NCBI GenBank assembly: GCA_910589195.1
Contig: CAJUTC010000077.1
Coordinates: forward strand, 1-8,135
From: an uncultured Lachnospiraceae bacterium
Lineage (GTDB): Bacteria > Bacillota > Clostridia > Lachnospirales > Lachnospiraceae
Length of the DNA stretch: 8,135 bases
Reading direction: 5' to 3'
Under the pieces are notes generated by a model. The model was not told where the DNA came from, searched no databases, and saw only the letters and a program-made list of their open reading frames with translations. The first letter of the stretch is position 1; every line of letters begins with the position of its first letter. A program made the position numbers and the translations under genes. Positions 5,548 through 8,135 of this stretch are shown in pieces.

Positions 5548-6807
5548 AGCAAGATTATTTTCCATATCGATGTCAATTCCGCCTTCCTCTCCTGGGAGGC
5601 CATTTATCGTCTAAGACATAAAGGAGGCACTCAGGATCTGAGAGAGATTGCTTCCGCTGTAGGCGGAGATGTTACCCTGCGGCACGGGATTATACTGGCA
5701 AAGTCCATTCCCGCAAAACAATATGGAGTTAAAACAGGGGAAGCAATCTGGGAGGCAAAACAGAAATGCCCTGGTTTGGTGTTAGTTCCTCCTAATTACG
5801 ATTTATATGAAACATGTTCGGCGGCATTTATGGAAATTCTTCGGGATTATTCTGATGTTGTGGAGCAGTATAGCATTGATGAGGCCTTTGTGGATATGAG
5901 TGCCAGTTGCCATTTGTTTGGAAAACCAGAGGAAGCGGCAATGCGGATAAAGGAACGGATTCGGGAAACCTTAGGATTTACGGTTAATGTAGGCATTTCC
6001 AATAGTAAGCTGCTTGCGAAGATGGCTTCGGATTTTCGAAAGCCAGATCAGGTTCACACGTTGTACCCTGAGGAACTTGAGGAGAAAATGTGGCCTCTTC
6101 CTGTATCGGATTTATTCTTTGTGGGGCGGGCCACTACAAAAAGGCTGCTTTCCATGGGAATCCGAACCATAGGAGAATTGGCGGCATCGGATCCTGCATG
6201 GATAAAAGGTGTCTTCAAAAAGCAGGGGGAACTTATTTGGAGCTTTGCCAACGGAATGGATGGTTCCACGGTTTTGGAACAGCCTCCAGCGCATAAAGGC
6301 TATGGAAACAGTACCACCACACCCTATGACGTGACGGATGTGGAAACAGCGGACAAGGTACTTTTAGCTCTCTGTGAAACGGTTGCAAACCGCCTGCGGA
6401 CGGATCGTGTACAGGCGGGAGTGGTGTCCGTAAGAATCCGGTATTCGGATCTTGTTTCGGTTTCCCATCAAAAGGTCTTACTTAATCCTACCAACCTGAC
6501 CCTGGAAGTTTATCAAGTTGCTTGCAGATTATTTCGGGAATTGTGGAACGGTCGTCCCATCCGGCATTTAGGAGTACACACAGCCCGGATTAATTGCGCA
6601 AAAGGATACAGACAGTGTGATCTTTTTGAAGAAATTGATTATGAGAAGCTTTTTCGGCTGGATGAAATGATAGATGCCATAAGAAATTCTTTTGGAATGG
6701 ATTCTATAATGCGTGCTGTATTTTTGGGCCAGCCTATTGATCATATGAGTGGAGGAATATCAAGGGAAAAACGGTCTGTTAATTATGAAACGATAGAAAT
6801 TTCATAG
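5545..6807 (+). CDS. Y-family translesion DNA polymerase (DinB/UvrX type, Pol IV-like)
   Basis: An error-prone polymerase of 420 residues that copies past DNA lesions. The palm and fingers begin with FHIDVNSAF: D9 is the first metal ligand and F14 occupies the steric-gate position that excludes ribonucleotides. YSIDEAF (109-115) supplies D112 and E113. The thumb follows (about 170-240, with helix-hairpin-helix-like VGRATTKRLLSMGIRTIGELA), then the little finger (about 245-350). QCDLF (357-361) resembles the beta-clamp-binding motif QL(S/D)LF and lies internally, followed by about 60 residues ending in HMSGGISREKRS. The TTG at 5545 is chosen over the GTG at 5533 because AGGAGGTG (5528-5535) overlaps that GTG and is correctly spaced from the TTG. 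Two LexA boxes predict strong SOS control. Active-site residues appear intact. The internal clamp motif and HIDVNSAF favour the UvrX-like branch over classical DinB. Confidence 0.94.
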   Translation: MSKIIFHIDVNSAFLSWEAIYRLRHKGGTQDLREIASAVGGDVTLRHGIILAKSIPAKQYGVKTGEAIWEAKQKCPGLVLVPPNYDLYETCSAAFMEILRDYSDVVEQYSIDEAFVDMSASCHLFGKPEEAAMRIKERIRETLGFTVNVGISNSKLLAKMASDFRKPDQVHTLYPEELEEKMWPLPVSDLFFVGRATTKRLLSMGIRTIGELAASDPAWIKGVFKKQGELIWSFANGMDGSTVLEQPPAHKGYGNSTTTPYDVTDVETADKVLLALCETVANRLRTDRVQAGVVSVRIRYSDLVSVSHQKVLLNPTNLTLEVYQVACRLFRELWNGRPIRHLGVHTARINCAKGYRQCDLFEEIDYEKLFRLDEMIDAIRNSFGMDSIMRAVFLGQPIDHMSGGISREKRSVNYETIEIS

Positions 6808-6928
6808 AAGAAACCGCTTGCGAACTATAAAATTTACAGCAATAACGTTCACTATTGGATGCATTCCCATAACTTGGCAGGCAATGCAAAGCAGCGTATG
6901 CCAATCATGGCGGGAGGGAGGAAAAGCC

Positions 6929-7240
6929 ATGGCATTTGGAATTGGTGCAAATGCCCGGAAAGCAGATGCGACATATGTCCGGGGAATACAAAAGAAAATC
7001 GCATGCGAGTGCTGGTTTACCAGTACTGGCAAGCTTATTCCTTTAATGGTAAAACTCCAGGATGAAGATGGCCAGATCCAAACCATACGAGAGATTACCG
7101 TCCATTCCCAGGAGAAAAAAATGTATGCGGGAGTTCCCTCTATGGAATATGATTGCACACTGGCTATGGAACACAAAAATATAAGGGTATGGCTGATTTA
7201 TTATCAGACAGAAAATCAGTGGGTACTAAACTACCGATAA
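6929..7240 (+). CDS. Uncharacterised 103-residue protein downstream of the polymerase
   Basis: A soluble protein of 103 residues that I do not recognise. It starts MAFGIGANARKADATYV and appears mostly beta-stranded: IACECWFTSTG, LIPLMVKLQDEDG, IREITVHSQEK, YDCTLAMEH, IRVWLIYYQTENQWVLNYR. This suggests a small barrel or sandwich. No signal peptide or membrane segment is seen. The frame is open from a TTG at 6818, but the ATG at 6929 is chosen because AGGGAGG (6915-6921) precedes it by seven bases, and the 37 upstream codons look non-coding. It lies 121 bases after the polymerase stop with no terminator between, so it is probably in the same SOS transcript. Small proteins follow UvrX-type polymerases elsewhere (for example YolD), but this one does not resemble YolD. 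Its frame continues open for 49 codons past the TAA. Confidence 0.7.
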   Translation: MAFGIGANARKADATYVRGIQKKIACECWFTSTGKLIPLMVKLQDEDGQIQTIREITVHSQEKKMYAGVPSMEYDCTLAMEHKNIRVWLIYYQTENQWVLNYR

Positions 7241-7412
7241 ATAGAGGGCGTAAAACAGCAGGACAAATATGAGGAAGCAATCGTTCATGATGGGAAATTA
7301 AGAAGCAAGTTAAGGCCCATACACCATGGCTGGTTTGGAATGGCGGAAATACAAGTATGTAAAAAAGAACGTTTCCAGGATAAATCTTGAAAATATTGAT
7401 GAGGTGACTATT
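7241..7412 (+). other. Intergenic stretch with a possible coding relic
   Basis: The 172 bases between the two genes hold no start with a good ribosome binding site. Frame one after the TAA stays open to a TGA at 7388, giving 49 codons that read like protein (KQQDKYEEAIVHDGKLRSK, then HHGWFGMAEIQV). There is no start codon at the front of it. It may be the remnant of a longer C-terminus or of a lost gene, or may be chance. I see no terminator or convincing promoter. Confidence 0.3.
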
Positions 7413-7946
7413 ATGAAAAAGATGCTTCCATTTATATTGATTATTCTTTTCCCATATTTCATTGTATTACTGATTTGCAGCCTTTTTAATGAATTTTTGA
7501 TGAAATACATTTGTCATAATAACTTTTATTTAGGATTATTCTATCTTTTTGCTTTTTGGCTTGTTGCATTTATAAGCGCAATGATTCTATGTGTAAAAAA
7601 CTTTGTGAACAAGACCGATGCGGTCGAAATCACCCGGATCAATATGGTGATAAAGATTGTTCAAGTACCTGCGTATCTATGTATTTTTGTGGTAGGTTTT
7701 GTATGTTTGCTTACAATATTTATGCTTGGCTTTTCTTTTGCTTTAGTAGTTTTCGATTGTGCCGCTATTATTTTGAGCGGTCTGATTGGGGTATCCGCTG
7801 TAAGCCGCAGCTATGCGGAAGGAATGTTATCACAGACAGAAATGGTCATTCATAGCATCTTGCAGTTTATTTTCTGCCTTGATGTTATCAGTTCAATAAT
7901 CGTGTTCAGAAAAATAAAAGTGGCAAGCATTGCAAAAAAATCATGA
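7413..7946 (+). CDS. Multi-pass membrane protein of unknown function
   Basis: An integral membrane protein of 177 residues with about five hydrophobic segments (roughly 5-24, 38-61, 78-102, 104-130, 144-165) and a basic C-terminus (RKIKVASIAKKS). Between segments 2 and 3 is a polar loop, NKTDAVEITRINMVIKIVQVPAY. It recalls small uncharacterised membrane proteins common in Firmicutes (possibly the DUF6652 group, from memory and unverified). No catalytic motif or transporter signature is visible. The frame is open from 7326, but the ATG at 7413 is chosen because GAGGTG (7401-7406) lies six bases before it and the N-terminus (MKKMLPFILI) then begins as a normal membrane protein. The gene is more AT-rich than the polymerase, partly from Phe/Ile/Leu codons. 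No promoter or terminator was identified with confidence, and its link to neighbours is unclear. Confidence 0.75.
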   Translation: MKKMLPFILIILFPYFIVLLICSLFNEFLMKYICHNNFYLGLFYLFAFWLVAFISAMILCVKNFVNKTDAVEITRINMVIKIVQVPAYLCIFVVGFVCLLTIFMLGFSFALVVFDCAAIILSGLIGVSAVSRSYAEGMLSQTEMVIHSILQFIFCLDVISSIIVFRKIKVASIAKKS

Positions 7947-8022
7947 CAATGGCAACCTGAATATTTCCACTGTGTTAAAAATAATCAAATAAAAACCATA
8001 TAGGGATTTTGCAAGGCAGAGG

Positions 8023-8048
8023 GCAGTTTCTAATTAAGAAATAACTGC
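8023..8048. repeat. Imperfect palindrome near the right edge
   Basis: GCAGTTTCT (8023-8031) opposes AGAAATAACTGC (8037-8048). GCAGTT pairs with AACTGC and TCT with AGA around a short AATTA centre, leaving a three-base bulge (AAT) on one side. It could be an operator or a weak hairpin; no T-run follows. The remaining bases after 7946 are AT-rich, with no supported gene. A GGAGGAAGGGAG stretch near 8070 may serve a gene beyond the window. Confidence 0.35.
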
Positions 8049-8135
8049 TACAGGATTCGGAAATTAAGTGGAGGAAGGGAGAAAAGTTAAGTCTTTTTGT
8101 GTATGAGATGGTCGATAGGATAAATTGGTGTTCAT

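Noticed and set aside
6860..6888. TGCATT/AATGCA inverted repeat in the gap after the polymerase
   Set aside because: Six base pairs with a 17-base spacer and no T-run is too weak to call a terminator or operator.
6859..7065. A 68-codon plus-strand ORF starting MHSHNLAGNAK
   Set aside because: It overlaps the better-supported 103-residue gene in another frame, has no ribosome binding site, and has the Cys/Trp/Arg-rich look of a shadow frame.
8045..8135. A plus-strand frame open from 8045 to the window edge (LLQDSEIKWRKGEKLSLF)
   Set aside because: No start codon is suitably spaced from the GGAGGAAGGG near 8070, and the frame is too short to judge.

Overview
The window looks like a chromosomal segment of a motile, low-to-mid GC clostridium, most likely a member of the Lachnospiraceae (Clostridium cluster XIVa). 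This rests on strong AGGAGG ribosome binding sites, clostridial codon use, a Bacillus/Clostridium-type LexA box, an AgrA/AgrC-style two-component pair and the type of Y-family polymerase. It is an inference from gene content, not a database match.

Region 1 (1-2355): a regulatory region followed by a two-gene operon. The genes are a LytTR response regulator (230-946) and a GHKL (AgrC-like) sensor kinase (943-2355), overlapping by four bases. The upstream DNA is dense in signals: a nested inverted repeat (17-62), two LytTR-type 9-mers exactly 21 bp apart (102-131), a sigma-28-like promoter GAAA-N15-GCCGATAT (142-168) that overlaps a weaker sigma-A candidate, and a perfect inverted repeat across the expected transcription start (171-190). 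No AgrB/AgrD-like signal genes are in the window.

Region 2 (2356-3144): a second sigma-28-like promoter (TAAA-N15-GCCGAAAC, 2414-2440) drives an unrecognised Glu/Lys-rich helical 159-residue protein (2511-2990). A possible small ORF (2462-2617) overlaps it in another frame. A long hairpin with T-runs on both strands (3056-3102) separates this gene from the convergent chemoreceptor.

Region 3 (3145-5172): a complete methyl-accepting chemotaxis protein on the minus strand, re-started at 4824, with a good sigma-A promoter (4922-4950) and an inverted repeat just before its ribosome binding site. The receptor and the two sigma-28-like promoters together suggest a motility/chemotaxis neighbourhood. 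The intergenic stretch also holds a plus-strand terminator-like hairpin (5103-5128) with no gene in front of it.

Region 4 (5173-7240): a DNA-damage cassette. A small unrecognised ORF (5173-5484) precedes a DinB/UvrX-type translesion polymerase (5545-6807). Its promoter carries one LexA box in the -35/-10 spacer, and a second LexA box lies between the ribosome binding site and the TTG start. A 103-residue unrecognised protein follows (6929-7240).

Region 5 (7241-8135): apparent non-coding or decayed DNA, a 177-residue multi-pass membrane protein of unknown function (7413-7946), and AT-rich DNA with an imperfect palindrome to the window edge.

I see no rRNA or tRNA gene, CRISPR array, insertion sequence or integrase. 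The most notable signals are the paired sigma-28-like promoters, the 21-bp-spaced LytTR sites and the twin-operator SOS promoter.
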